Assembly: GCF_045062745.1 (NCBI RefSeq)
Contig: NZ_JBJGED010000040.1
Location: 1 to 64,000 of the forward strand
Length of the DNA stretch: 64,000 nucleotides
Direction: 5' to 3'
Source of the DNA: Paenibacillus_AA sp045062745
GTDB taxonomy: Bacteria; Bacillota; Bacilli; Paenibacillales; NBRC-103111
The stretch's first letter is position 1. Each line of letters starts with the position of its first letter. The position numbers were made by a program, and so were the translations under genes. Positions 1-8,173 of this stretch are shown here, one piece after another. The notes below the pieces were generated by a model. That model saw nothing but the letters and a program-made list of their open reading frames with translations. It did not search any database and was not told the origin of the DNA.

Positions 1-439
1 CGCGAATCCCGGTCGCATAGAGCAGCTCCAGCATCGCCTTGTCCCGAATGCCGGACGGCGTCTTCGTATCCGGCGACTCGAGCAGCGCCTCCACGTCCTG
101 TACCGTAATGACGCGCGGAAGCTTCTTCTGCGTCTTCGGCGCCTCCAGCCCGATCGTCGGATCGGCCGGGATCAGCCGTTCGCGATACAAGTAATGGTAG
201 AACGACCGCAGCGAGACGAGGCTCCTCGAGACGGAAGCGATTGCACGGCCTTGTCCGCGAAGCTGCTGGACATACAGCTGGATGTTCGTCTGGGTCGCCT
301 GCAGCGCCGAGGGCACACCGGTTTCGCTCAAATAGTCCATGTACTTCATCAAGTCTCGCTCATACGATTCGAGCGTATTGCGGGCCAGTCTTTTCTCGAC
401 GGTCAAATAGTGAATGAAAGGGAGCACTTGCTGCTTCAT
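1..439 (-). CDS. xerD: Site-specific tyrosine recombinase XerD (N-terminal part, cut by window edge)
   Basis: The 146 visible residues are the SAM-like core-binding domain and the start of the catalytic domain of a tyrosine recombinase. The helical N-terminus (KRLARNTLESYERDL), the YHYLYRE segment and the RVITVQDVEALLES linker are typical of XerD, which resolves chromosome dimers at dif with XerC. The catalytic Arg-His-Arg-Tyr residues lie beyond the window edge. The start is the ATG at 439, preceded by a GGAAGGAT-type ribosome binding site. It lies downstream of yqzK and near fur, as in Bacillus subtilis, which favours XerD over XerC. Confidence 0.93.
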   Translation of the reverse strand, partial: MKQQVLPFIHYLTVEKRLARNTLESYERDLMKYMDYLSETGVPSALQATQTNIQLYVQQLRGQGRAIASVSRSLVSLRSFYHYLYRERLIPADPTIGLEAPKTQKKLPRVITVQDVEALLESPDTKTPSGIRDKAMLELLYATGIR

Positions 440-530
440 CGAGATCCGATCCTTCCGTAGCCATAGTGTCTGCACTCTATACGTTCCACATCGAGAGGGC
501 AAACTCCTGCTTGCGTTCGGAAGTGGGGCC

Positions 531-767
531 TTACTCTCCGTACCAATAAAAGAACATCAACCGGTCGGCCAAGGAGGTCGAGGAATCGCCGTAGCCGGTT
601 TCGTGCTGGAACACTTTGACGGCCTTGCCCGTGGGCTCCTTGTACCGTCCCGCAGGCTCGATCCAGGCCGATATCCATTGGAATACATAATAAACCGCCA
701 AGGTCAGCACTAAAAACAGCAGCGTGAACTTCAGCCTGGTCATCCATTTGCGTACGGATAAGATCAT
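531..767 (-). CDS. yqzK: YqzK-like DUF4227 small membrane protein
   Basis: A 78-residue protein with one hydrophobic segment (about residues 12-32) and a C-terminus rich in Phe, Tyr and charged residues. Size, topology and position directly upstream of xerD match the DUF4227/YqzK family of Bacillales, whose function is unknown. A purine-rich GAGGGAAC sequence precedes the ATG. Assignment rests mainly on synteny and topology. Confidence 0.8.
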   Translation of the reverse strand: MILSVRKWMTRLKFTLLFLVLTLAVYYVFQWISAWIEPAGRYKEPTGKAVKVFQHETGYGDSSTSLADRLMFFYWYGE

Positions 768-919
768 CCTCGTTCCCTCCTTGTCCCGGTTCGTCCAGTC
801 TAGGGTAAGCGTATGTTCGGACTAGCCGTAATATGCTCGTAACCCTACAAAGTGAAGTGTGCCTTCGCAGATAACTCCTGATACTTTGCGGGGCCTCCGG
901 GATTGATTAACGCTGATTG

Positions 920-2047
920 CTAGACCGGAAGCGGGTGATACGGCAGCCCAACCGCTTCGGCGACAGCCGGGTGCGTCACATGGCCGCCGAACGTATTGAC
1001 GCCCGAGCGCAGCGACACGTTGTCTTGCACCGCGCGGTCGAAGCCTTTGTTCGCGAGCTCCAGCGCATACCCGAACGTCACATTGGTCAAGGCAAACGTC
1101 GACGTACGCGGCACCGCCCCCGGCATATTCGCGACCGCGTAGTGGATCACGCCATGCTTCTCATACGTCGGATCGCTGTGCGTCGTCACTCGGTCCACGG
1201 TCTCGATCGTGCCGCCCTGGTCGACCGCCACGTCCACGATGACCGCACCCTTCTTCATCTGGCTGACCATCGCCTCTGTGACGAGCTTCGGCGCACGTGC
1301 GCCTGGGATGAGCACCGCGCCGATGAGCAGATCGGCCTTCTGGACCGCATTCGCGATGTTCAGCGAGTTGGACATGAGCGTTCTCACCCGTCCGCCGAAT
1401 ATATCGTCGATCGCCCGCATCCGGTCGGCGCTCCGCTCCACGATGACGACGTCGGCTCCGAGCCCGAGCGCCATCTTGGCCGCATTCGTGCCGACGATGC
1501 CACCGCCGAGAATGACTACTACACCTGGCGGTACCCCGGGCACCCCACCGAGCAAAATGCCGCGCCCCCCATAGGGCTTCTCCAGGAACTGCGCACCCAC
1601 CTGCACCGCCATCCGGCCCGCGACCTCGCTCATCGGAGTAAGCAGCGGCAAGCTGCCGTTCGCCGCCTGAATCGTCTCATAGGCGATCCCGGTGACTCCG
1701 CGCCGCACCAGCTCGCCCGCCAGTGTCGGCGCCGCCGCCAAGTGCAGATACGTAAACAGCAGCTGCCCTTCCCGGAAATATTCGAACTCCTCCGCGATCG
1801 GCTCCTTGACTTTTATGATCATATCCGCGCGTCCCCATACGTCGGCCGCCGTTTCCGAGATGACCGCTCCCGCTTGGGCGTATTCTTCATCGAGAAATCC
1901 GCTGCCGGTGCCGGCCAGCCGCTCCACGACGACCTCATGGCCGGCGAGCGTCAACATGTGGGCCCCGGCCGGCGTCAGCGCGACCCGGTTCTCGTTGTTC
2001 TTGATCTCTTTCGGCACCCCGATGACATAACGATTCGTCCTGTCCAT
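920..2047 (-). CDS. ald: Alanine dehydrogenase
   Basis: Catalyses reversible NAD-dependent oxidative deamination of L-alanine to pyruvate and ammonia; it supports alanine use and is needed for good sporulation in B. subtilis. At 375 residues it has the family length. The N-terminus has the canonical GVPKEIKNNENRVALTPAG signature, the substrate-binding Lys in IIKVKEP, the catalytic His in FTYLHLAAAP, and a Rossmann NAD site around GGGIVGTNAAKMALGLGAD. The start at 2047 is chosen because GAGAGGTGG lies 8 bases upstream; a longer frame to 2119 has no ribosome binding site. It stands alone between fur and yqzK. Confidence 0.95.
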   Translation of the reverse strand: MDRTNRYVIGVPKEIKNNENRVALTPAGAHMLTLAGHEVVVERLAGTGSGFLDEEYAQAGAVISETAADVWGRADMIIKVKEPIAEEFEYFREGQLLFTYLHLAAAPTLAGELVRRGVTGIAYETIQAANGSLPLLTPMSEVAGRMAVQVGAQFLEKPYGGRGILLGGVPGVPPGVVVILGGGIVGTNAAKMALGLGADVVIVERSADRMRAIDDIFGGRVRTLMSNSLNIANAVQKADLLIGAVLIPGARAPKLVTEAMVSQMKKGAVIVDVAVDQGGTIETVDRVTTHSDPTYEKHGVIHYAVANMPGAVPRTSTFALTNVTFGYALELANKGFDRAVQDNVSLRSGVNTFGGHVTHPAVAEAVGLPYHPLPV

Positions 2048-2206
2048 CCCATGCGCCACCTCTCTCATACCTGGTAGGAAGCCATGTTCTCGCTTGCTGC
2101 ATCCTATGCGTCGGCGCAAGCGTTCGCTCCACGGTTCTAGGTTCTCTTCCGGCAGGAATATTATGCTGCTCCCCGAAAATGGAGGACTTTTACTTCTTGG
2201 CCGTCA

Positions 2207-2248
2207 TGCAAAAAAGCCTTATCCCCGGTGCTTCGGGAATAAGGCTTT
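2207..2248 (-). terminator. Rho-independent terminator of fur
   Basis: On the minus strand a perfect AAGCCTTAT...ATAAGGCTT stem with a G/C-rich inner part and a GAAGCA-type loop is followed by TTTTTT. It lies just after the fur stop codon. Confidence 0.85.
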
Positions 2249-2274
2249 CGGTTCCACATATACCGGGCGTCCTG

Positions 2275-2733
2275 TCAATCTTGCTCCGGGTTGCTCTTCT
2301 CGTTGCAGCGATGACAGATGCCTTGGAAATCCAATCGATGGTCCAGCACACGGAAGTTATACTCCGTCGCGAGCCGTTCCTCCAGCGGTCCCAGCCAGTC
2401 CTCCATAATCTCATCCACGGCGCCGCATTGGACGCAAATCAAGTGATGATGGTGGTGGTGGGCGCTGTCATTGCGAAGATCATACCGGGCGACACCGTCA
2501 CCAAAGTTCATCTTCTCCACTACGTGCAGTTCGCTAAGCAGCTCCAACGTCCGATAGACGGTCGCGAGGCCGATCTCCGGGGCCTTGTCCTTGACGAGCA
2601 TGAACACGTCTTCTGCGCTGAGGTGGTCCTCTTCGTTCTCAAGCAACACTCGAACCGTCGCTTCGCGCTGGGGTGTCAGCTTGTAGCCCTGGGATTGCAG
2701 CTGCTGCTTGATTTTATCGATTCGTGCTTCCAT
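2275..2733 (-). CDS. fur: Ferric uptake regulator family protein Fur
   Basis: A 152-residue metal-dependent winged-helix repressor. The DNA-binding half contains KLTPQREATVRVL and GLATVYRTLELL (recognition helix). The dimerisation half carries a run of six His just before the first CxxC (CVQCG) and a second CxxC (CHRCN) that form the structural zinc site. Fur represses iron uptake genes with Fe(II); the paralogues PerR and Zur cannot be fully excluded, but the locus (next to spoIIM, upstream of xerD) is that of fur. The start at 2733 has a strong GGGGGAGGAG site; the frame extends further upstream but without signal. Confidence 0.92.
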   Translation of the reverse strand: MEARIDKIKQQLQSQGYKLTPQREATVRVLLENEEDHLSAEDVFMLVKDKAPEIGLATVYRTLELLSELHVVEKMNFGDGVARYDLRNDSAHHHHHHLICVQCGAVDEIMEDWLGPLEERLATEYNFRVLDHRLDFQGICHRCNEKSNPEQD

Positions 2734-2797
2734 ACTCCTCCCCCTTAGAGCATTGTGGCCGGTTTTCGAGCATGCTTTCATTATAGGAGGATTTGGC

Positions 2798-3439
2798 CTA
2801 TTCCGCAAGAGCGCTCAGCATGGGGGTCACCCACTGCATAAGCGCGGGGGACAAGTAAGCCTCGAACAGAGACACCCCGAACAGGAGCGCGATCATGCCG
2901 AGCGTCACCGACGAGAACCGGACGAACGGCTGGTAGAGGGCGCCTTTCTTCTGCAGGAACCGGTTCTTGATCAAGTAGATGGAGAACGAGATCGCCGACA
3001 CGCTGCACACCATAATGGCCGGGATGATGATCAGATTCTGCGGAGCGACCGAGACGAGCGCGAACAGCATGCCCTTCCAGGACATCTCCCCCACCAGCAC
3101 CCCGACGGAGAAGCCCACCAGCACGCCTTTCAGAAAATCGAGCAAAAATATAAACGGCAGGCCGACGATCGACAAACCCAGCATCCAGATGAGCAGGATC
3201 CACTTCAGATGCATGAAGAACGCTTGTTTGAACGAGGCTTGGCCCCCCATATCCGTCCCTTGGTTGATCATCTGCACGAAGCTGCTCAGGTGGCGGCTCA
3301 GCTCCTGCTTCTGCTCCGCCGACAAGGCGTTCACCATCAAAGCCCCGAACACGACCCCCATGACGAGCAAGACGGAGACGAAGACGTACAGCGACAAATG
3401 TTCCTTCAGATCCGAGCGCATCCGGTTGTTCCAGCTCAT
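2798..3439 (-). CDS. spoIIM: Stage II sporulation protein M
   Basis: A 213-residue integral membrane protein with about five hydrophobic segments (around residues 18-36, 85-105, 108-130, 132-155 and 180-205). SpoIIM belongs to the SpoIID-SpoIIM-SpoIIP peptidoglycan hydrolase complex that thins septal wall during engulfment, recruiting SpoIIP to the septum. The family signature lies in the conserved middle (LDFLKGVLVGFSVG, SVAPQNLIIIPAI). A sigma-E-like promoter lies upstream, as expected for a mother-cell gene. Confidence 0.95.
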   Translation of the reverse strand: MSWNNRMRSDLKEHLSLYVFVSVLLVMGVVFGALMVNALSAEQKQELSRHLSSFVQMINQGTDMGGQASFKQAFFMHLKWILLIWMLGLSIVGLPFIFLLDFLKGVLVGFSVGVLVGEMSWKGMLFALVSVAPQNLIIIPAIMVCSVSAISFSIYLIKNRFLQKKGALYQPFVRFSSVTLGMIALLFGVSLFEAYLSPALMQWVTPMLSALAE

Positions 3440-3477
3440 GTTCAGTCTCCTTTATACCCAATTTCACCCTCTTAGCA

Positions 3478-3507
3478 GGTATATGAAACTAGCGGGGAAA
3501 CTATGAC
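3478..3507 (-). promoter_or_regulatory. Putative sigma-E promoter of spoIIM
   Basis: Minus strand: TCATAGT (3500-3506), 14-base spacer, CATATACC (3478-3485). This is close to the sigma-E consensus (KMATATT, 14-15 bases, CATACAAT) and about 40 bases upstream of spoIIM, which is sigma-E dependent in B. subtilis. Confidence 0.6.
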
Positions 3508-3569
3508 TGAGCCATCGTAGAAAAGCGGACATGCTGGCGTTCGTGCTGCTGCAGCTTCGGGAAATTGGC

Positions 3570-4805
3570 TCAGGGGAGACTCGGGTCCGTCGTTTTCGCC
3601 GCCACCTTGCCGTAGCGTCCTCCGCCACCGGCTTCGACTGCTAATTGACGGGTGCGGGCGAGCAGAATGAGTCGGGCGATGTCGGGACCCGCCGCCTCGA
3701 TGAGCTCCGGCTCGGGCACGCGATGCAGGATGTTCATCTCGGTGCCGAAGCGGTCGAGCAACGCATTCAGCTTCTTCGGTCCGAGGCCCGGCAGAAACTC
3801 CAGCGGCACTTGGTACTGGTAAGGCGGCCGGTTCGGAGAGATTACGGGCTCCTGACGGTCGGCGATATCCAGGATGCGGTCCATGACCCCGCGCACGAAC
3901 TTCGTGTGCCCGCAGAGCGGACACCGCTCCCCGTGAGGATGCCGGGCGTCCAGAACCGTCTCACAGGAGGCGCAGTAGGTGCGGTGATACTTGCCGAGAT
4001 GCGGGTTCAGCCCATAATTGGCTACGATGCCACGCCCTTGCTGTCCGGTGAGCGCTAGTCGGAACTCGTCGAATGTCGGCTCGTTCAAGCCGAATACGTT
4101 GTACTCGCGGCCGATCTTGGCTAGCGAGTGAGCGTCCGAATTTGTCACGAACGGCAGAGTGTCGAGCTCCGAGATCCGGCTCGCCATCTCCGTGTCGGCG
4201 CTGAGCCCGAGCTCCACGGCGGCGACGTGCTGCATGTCGAGCAGGTCCGCCATGCGGGAGGCGGCGCTGCCGTAGACGCTTTTGTAGGGCGTGAACACGT
4301 GCGCCGGGATCAGAAGGCCGCCCCGGTCCACGACTTCGCGCTGCAGCTCGCGTGCCGTCACGTAGATGCGCTGGGAGCTGAGTCCGACGTTCTTCATGCG
4401 GCCGGCCATCCAGCGCGTGAACTGCCGCATCGCCTCCAGCGTCGGCATATACGCGAGCAGGTGAGCGGCCCCGTGTCCGGGATCCTTCACCTCGATCTCG
4501 CTTCCTAGCAGTACCGTCGTCTCCCGGTATCGGATGCCGCCTCCGGGCCGCTCCTCCATCTCTCCCTTGTCGAGATAGTCCTCGATCTCTTGCTGGACGG
4601 CCGGCGACTGGCAGTCGATGATGCCGACGATCTCGATGCCCTTCCGCTCGGACGCCTCACGGGCGATGTTATAGAACGTCAAGTCTTTGCTGCCGCTGAT
4701 TTTGACCGGCTGTCCCGATTCGGTGCGGCCGATATGGATATGCAAGTCCGCGAAGTAGTTGCGGGTTGAGTTCGCGGTATTGTTGGTGTTATCGGAGGCC
4801 GCCAT
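3570..4805 (-). CDS. Endonuclease Q (EndoQ)-like PHP-domain nuclease
   Basis: A 411-residue protein with an N-terminal PHP phosphoesterase domain (ADLHIHIG with the metal-binding HxH, IVGIIDC, later NSDAHS), a central four-cysteine zinc ribbon (CASC...CPLCG, about residues 275-300) and a C-terminal helix-hairpin-helix region (FLPGLGPKKLNALLDRFG, about 335-352). This order is that of EndoQ, which nicks DNA 5' to deaminated bases (uracil, hypoxanthine) and abasic sites; it is common in Thermococcales and in some Bacillales. The start is 1 base after the nudF stop, so translation is probably coupled. Its last residues are poorly conserved. Confidence 0.85.
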   Translation of the reverse strand: MAASDNTNNTANSTRNYFADLHIHIGRTESGQPVKISGSKDLTFYNIAREASERKGIEIVGIIDCQSPAVQQEIEDYLDKGEMEERPGGGIRYRETTVLLGSEIEVKDPGHGAAHLLAYMPTLEAMRQFTRWMAGRMKNVGLSSQRIYVTARELQREVVDRGGLLIPAHVFTPYKSVYGSAASRMADLLDMQHVAAVELGLSADTEMASRISELDTLPFVTNSDAHSLAKIGREYNVFGLNEPTFDEFRLALTGQQGRGIVANYGLNPHLGKYHRTYCASCETVLDARHPHGERCPLCGHTKFVRGVMDRILDIADRQEPVISPNRPPYQYQVPLEFLPGLGPKKLNALLDRFGTEMNILHRVPEPELIEAAGPDIARLILLARTRQLAVEAGGGGRYGKVAAKTTDPSLP

Positions 4806-4806
4806 A

Positions 4807-5355
4807 TTAGATGCGTCCCGTCAATTGATACGCCTGCCAAGCGTACACGGCAGCCACCGTCTTCGCATCGCGGATGCGGCCTTCCGCGATGTATTGTTGC
4901 GCCGCCTCCAGCGTGAGAAATTCGATGTCGAGGAACTCGTCCTCGTCTAAGCGCACCTCGCCCGGCACAAGCTGCTCGGCGAAGTACACGTGCAGGATCT
5001 CGTCCGCGAAGCCCGGGGACGTGTAGAAGGAGAAGATCGGCTTCAGCGTGTCGCAGCGGAAGCCGGTCTCCTCCTCCAGCTCGCGCTTCGCGGCTTCGAG
5101 CGGATCCTCGCCCGGCTCGAGCTTGCCAGCCGGGATCTCGACCAAGCTCCGCTCGAGCGGCTTGCGGTACTGCTCCACGACGATCATGCGGCCCTCATGG
5201 ATCGCCAGCACGGCCACCGCTCCGGGATGCTTCACGATCTCCCGCTTCGCCGTCTCACCGTTCGGCAAAGCTACCGTATCCACCTGCAGGGAGATGACTC
5301 TTCCCTGGAAGATCGGTTCGGTTCCGATCGTAGTTTCTTTATACTTGTCATTCAT
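4807..5355 (-). CDS. nudF: ADP-ribose pyrophosphatase (NUDIX hydrolase)
   Basis: A 182-residue NUDIX enzyme that hydrolyses ADP-ribose to AMP and ribose 5-phosphate. The NUDIX box is intact (GEDPLEAAKRELEEETGF, about residues 83-100), with the preceding VEIPAGKLEPG strand and the SFYTSPGFADE segment characteristic of ADP-ribose pyrophosphatases. The start is set at 5355 because TTAGGAG lies 9 bases upstream; the in-frame ATG at 5364 abuts that site. It precedes the EndoQ-like gene and diverges from mciZ, as in Bacillus. Confidence 0.93.
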   Translation of the reverse strand: MNDKYKETTIGTEPIFQGRVISLQVDTVALPNGETAKREIVKHPGAVAVLAIHEGRMIVVEQYRKPLERSLVEIPAGKLEPGEDPLEAAKRELEEETGFRCDTLKPIFSFYTSPGFADEILHVYFAEQLVPGEVRLDEDEFLDIEFLTLEAAQQYIAEGRIRDAKTVAAVYAWQAYQLTGRI

Positions 5356-5400
5356 CAGGTTCATCTCCTAAGTGGGTTGGGACTAATCATAGTTGACTGC

Positions 5401-5429
5401 GCATAACTTGTCCAATTCTCGCATACGTT
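5401..5429 (+). promoter_or_regulatory. Putative sigma-E promoter of mciZ
   Basis: GCATAACT (5401-5408), 13-base spacer, CATACGTT (5422-5429). It resembles the sigma-E consensus and sits 46 bases upstream of mciZ, which is sigma-E controlled in B. subtilis. Confidence 0.55.
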
Positions 5430-5474
5430 GGACTATAACTAACCGATTGCAAGATTAAGAGAGGGGACAAGATC

Positions 5475-5639
5475 ATGAAGACCTATTTGACGCAAGACCA
5501 GATTCGTATCGTAGGCAAGGGCTGGGAAGTGCGGCATTACTTGCGCAAGCTGGCGAAAGACACTCCAAGCGGAGAGCGGACGCTCGCGTCGTTGCTTGCT
5601 GGACTGTCCCATCCGATTGAGCGTCGGCGGAAGCGGTAG
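5475..5639 (+). CDS. mciZ: Z-ring inhibitor MciZ (mother cell inhibitor of FtsZ)
   Basis: A 54-residue protein preceded by GAGAGGGG. Its core VGKGWEVRHYLRKLAK aligns with the B. subtilis MciZ segment VGKAWEIRAKLKEY, which caps the minus end of FtsZ filaments and blocks Z-ring formation in the mother cell. It also diverges from nudF, as in Bacillus. Compared with the 40-residue B. subtilis protein it has a longer basic tail ending in RRRKR. Recognition rests on the short core motif, synteny and the upstream sigma-E-like promoter. Confidence 0.8.
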   Translation: MKTYLTQDQIRIVGKGWEVRHYLRKLAKDTPSGERTLASLLAGLSHPIERRRKR

Positions 5640-5651
5640 TGCGGGACGAGC

Positions 5652-5837
5652 CTAATAGGCGGGACGGCTAGGTGCCGGGCCTGGGTAGTGGAACCTTTTG
5701 GGGCCTAGCTTCGCTCTTCTCCGCGCTCTGCGAAACATACCCTTTTCCTCGCAATAACGGATTTTGCCTTGCGGCACTCCCGTAATATCGTACACCTCGC
5801 CGAACCCCACGTCCAGCTTTCTTAGCTCGTTATTCAA
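5652..5837 (-). CDS. Small MerR-like helix-turn-helix protein (possible fragment)
   Basis: A 61-residue frame whose segment FGEVYDITGVPQGKIRYCEE resembles the N-terminal helix-turn-helix of MerR regulators (typical form: GEVAELTGVSxxTLRYYEE), followed by a strongly basic RRARRRAK stretch. There is no dimerisation helix or effector domain. It starts 8 bases inside the 3' end of the Uma2-like gene, suggesting translational coupling. It could be a genuine mini-regulator or the residue of a truncated MerR gene. Confidence 0.5.
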   Translation of the reverse strand: MNNELRKLDVGFGEVYDITGVPQGKIRYCEEKGMFRRARRRAKLGPKRFHYPGPAPSRPAY

Positions 5838-6447
5838 GCGACAGCTCAGAAGCCTCGCTTAGCAATTCATTCATCGTAAATGTCGCACAGGGCAATTGGT
5901 CCGATTCTATCCCTTCGTCTTCTTTGAACAAGTTCACCAGTCGATATTTTTTGTTGCCGTCCAGAACATGTTGCTCCAATATTCCATTGAGCGGATCAAT
6001 GATCCAATATTCCGGAACAAGGAAGCCGGCATATGACTTAGCTTTGCTGATTTTATCCGTCTTGGCGGAAGAAGGTGATAGAATCTCGATCACGATGTCG
6101 GGAGTAGCGGTAATCCCCTGCTTGGTAATGATCTCTTTGCGGTTTTTTCGGATGATTGAGAGATCGGGCCTGCGAACTTCGGTATGGGAGATTAGAAGAT
6201 CTACGTCTTGCAACAAAATGTACTCTTTCCCGCAAGTTTGCTTAACCGCAAAGACGAGCTGCAAAATCACCGACTGATGCAGCGGCGTCGGACTCGACAT
6301 CAATTCTAGCCTGCCGTCTGCCAACTCGTAACGCGCGTTTTCGGTATCGGGCAGTGCTGCATAGTCCTCGTACGTGTAGGGTTGTTCCCGGATCAAGAAT
6401 TTGTCTTGCTCCCGTTTTTGCCCAATCTTATCCTTTCCTTCGGACAT
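5830..6447 (-). CDS. Uma2 family PD-(D/E)XK nuclease-like protein
   Basis: A 205-residue protein of the Uma2/DUF820 family, a PD-(D/E)XK nuclease fold expanded in cyanobacteria and some Firmicutes. Visible family marks are YTYEDYAALPDTENARYELADG at the start (about residues 24-45), VRRPDLSII (catalytic Asp region) and DIVIEILSPSS followed by KAKSYAGFLVPEYWIIDP. The true role is unknown. The start at 6447 has GGGAGGCG upstream; an open frame continues to 6570 without a ribosome binding site. The 3' end overlaps the MerR-like mini-gene. Confidence 0.85.
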   Translation of the reverse strand: MSEGKDKIGQKREQDKFLIREQPYTYEDYAALPDTENARYELADGRLELMSSPTPLHQSVILQLVFAVKQTCGKEYILLQDVDLLISHTEVRRPDLSIIRKNRKEIITKQGITATPDIVIEILSPSSAKTDKISKAKSYAGFLVPEYWIIDPLNGILEQHVLDGNKKYRLVNLFKEDEGIESDQLPCATFTMNELLSEASELSLE

Positions 6448-6559
6448 CGCACCGCGCCTCCCAAAAGCGAATTCTTGTTCGTATTTATTGTAACAATCCG
6501 TAGAAGCCATGGCAATGAGGGTTAGTGAAGGGTTGCACTTCACTAAAGTCCTTTGACGC

Positions 6560-6596
6560 AAAAAAGCCACCTAATCGATCTTCTCGACTAGGCGGC
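6560..6596 (-). terminator. Terminator of the MFS transporter gene
   Basis: Minus strand stem CCGCCTAGTCGA / TCGATTAGGTGG with loop GAAGA, then TTTTTT, 12 bases after the transporter stop codon. Confidence 0.85.
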
Positions 6597-6607
6597 CATA
6601 CGGAAGG

Positions 6608-8119
6608 TTAAGCTTGAACCGCTACAGCCTCCTGCGCTTCCTGGCGGGTGGCCAGCACTTCCTTCCGCAGGAACCAGCAAATGACGAACGCAGCGATCGC
6701 GAAGAACACGCCGATCAGGAACATGTGCTGGAACGCTTCCGCGAAGACGCTCTTGATCTGCAGCGTCAGCTCCGAAGACAAACCAGCCGGCATCCCGCCG
6801 TTGATGATCGTCTCCGACGTGCCCTCCGGGAATTCACCGGACAAATCGGTGATGCCCGAATGAATGTTCCGCGAGAGGAGGCTGCCGAAGATGCTGAATC
6901 CGAGCGTGGCCCCTAGCGATTGGAACAGCTGTACGGTCGCAATGCCGACGCCGGCGTGCTCTTTCGCCACCGATTCTTGTACGATCAGATTGTCGCTGCC
7001 GAACAACACGCCGATCCCCAGTCCCATAATGAAGAACGCGATAAGGATATACAGTACCGTCGTCCCAACGTCGATTCGCGACAGCAGGAAATAGGCGACG
7101 ATCGGAAGAGCGAACGATACTAGGAACAACCGCTTGTAGGGCACCTTCGTGATCAGGAAGCCGCACACGATGCTCGCCGGGATCGCGCCTGCCATGAAGC
7201 CGAGCGACAAGTACCCCGAGGCGGTCGGCGATAAGCCCATCACATTTTGAGCAAAGAACGGGAAACCGGACATGCCCCCCATGACGCCGAGCATCGTCAC
7301 GAACACGATGAACGACAGAACGACCACGGAGCGATGGCGGAACAGTTGAAGCGGGATGATCGGCTCCTTCGCCTTAAGCTCGATGCGGATGAACAAGGCG
7401 ATCAGGAGGGCCGATAGGACGAGCAGTCCGATGACGACAGGCGAGGACCAAGTATAATCGGCCACATCGATCAGCACGGGAGCGAGCAGCAAGGAGAGGA
7501 TCGACAGCACGAGCATCGACGCTCCGGCCCAATCGATCGTTTTCTTCTCCTCGGCGACGGATTCGCGCAGGCCCTTGCCTACGATCAGCGCCGCGATCAG
7601 GCCAACCGGGAGATTGATCAGGAAAATCCAATGCCAATTGATATGGCTGACGAAATACCCGCCTACGGTGGGGCCGAGCAGCTGCGGCAAAATCAGCATG
7701 GGCCCAACCATGCTCTGCACCTTGGCCCGCTGCTCCAGCGGGAACGTGTCCCCGATGATGATCATCGCGAGCGGCATGAGTCCGCCGGCGCCGATACCCT
7801 GGATGCCTCGACCGACGAGCAGCACCGTCATCGAGTCGGCGAAGCCGCAAATGACGGAGCCCAGCATGAACAAGGCGACACAGCTCATATAGATGCGCTT
7901 GCGGCCGTACAGGTCGGCCAATTTGCCGAAGATCGGCATGAAGATCGTAATCGCCAGCATGTAGATGCCGGCTACCCATCCGAAGAGCGACAAGCCGTGA
8001 AGGTCCCGGATAATCGTAGGCAGCGCGGTCGAGACGACCGTCTGATCCAATTCCGAGAACACGAGTCCGAGGAGGAGCCCGATCAGGATGAGGGTTTTGT
8101 TGTTGTTCGTTTTTACCAT
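6608..8119 (-). CDS. MFS drug efflux transporter, DHA2 (14-TM) type
   Basis: A 503-residue drug:proton antiporter of the DHA2 family with about 14 hydrophobic segments. Family motifs are the motif D-like LDQTVVSTALPTI near the first helix, GKLADLYGRKRIY (motif A) after helix 2, and the motif C-like GPMLILPQLLGPTVGGYF near helix 5. Substrates cannot be inferred from sequence. The start at 8119 follows AGGTG by 8 bases; the frame is open to 8167 but without signal. No regulator gene is adjacent. Confidence 0.92.
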   Translation of the reverse strand: MVKTNNNKTLILIGLLLGLVFSELDQTVVSTALPTIIRDLHGLSLFGWVAGIYMLAITIFMPIFGKLADLYGRKRIYMSCVALFMLGSVICGFADSMTVLLVGRGIQGIGAGGLMPLAMIIIGDTFPLEQRAKVQSMVGPMLILPQLLGPTVGGYFVSHINWHWIFLINLPVGLIAALIVGKGLRESVAEEKKTIDWAGASMLVLSILSLLLAPVLIDVADYTWSSPVVIGLLVLSALLIALFIRIELKAKEPIIPLQLFRHRSVVVLSFIVFVTMLGVMGGMSGFPFFAQNVMGLSPTASGYLSLGFMAGAIPASIVCGFLITKVPYKRLFLVSFALPIVAYFLLSRIDVGTTVLYILIAFFIMGLGIGVLFGSDNLIVQESVAKEHAGVGIATVQLFQSLGATLGFSIFGSLLSRNIHSGITDLSGEFPEGTSETIINGGMPAGLSSELTLQIKSVFAEAFQHMFLIGVFFAIAAFVICWFLRKEVLATRQEAQEAVAVQA

Positions 8120-8173
8120 GAGGTGGCACCTGCTTTTTTCATGAGTAGTAGGAGGATCCGTTGTCAAATCCTG

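Noticed and set aside
2434..2460. Six consecutive His codons in fur, suspected as an artefact or tag
   Set aside because: Fur proteins naturally carry a His-rich metal-binding stretch before the first CxxC.
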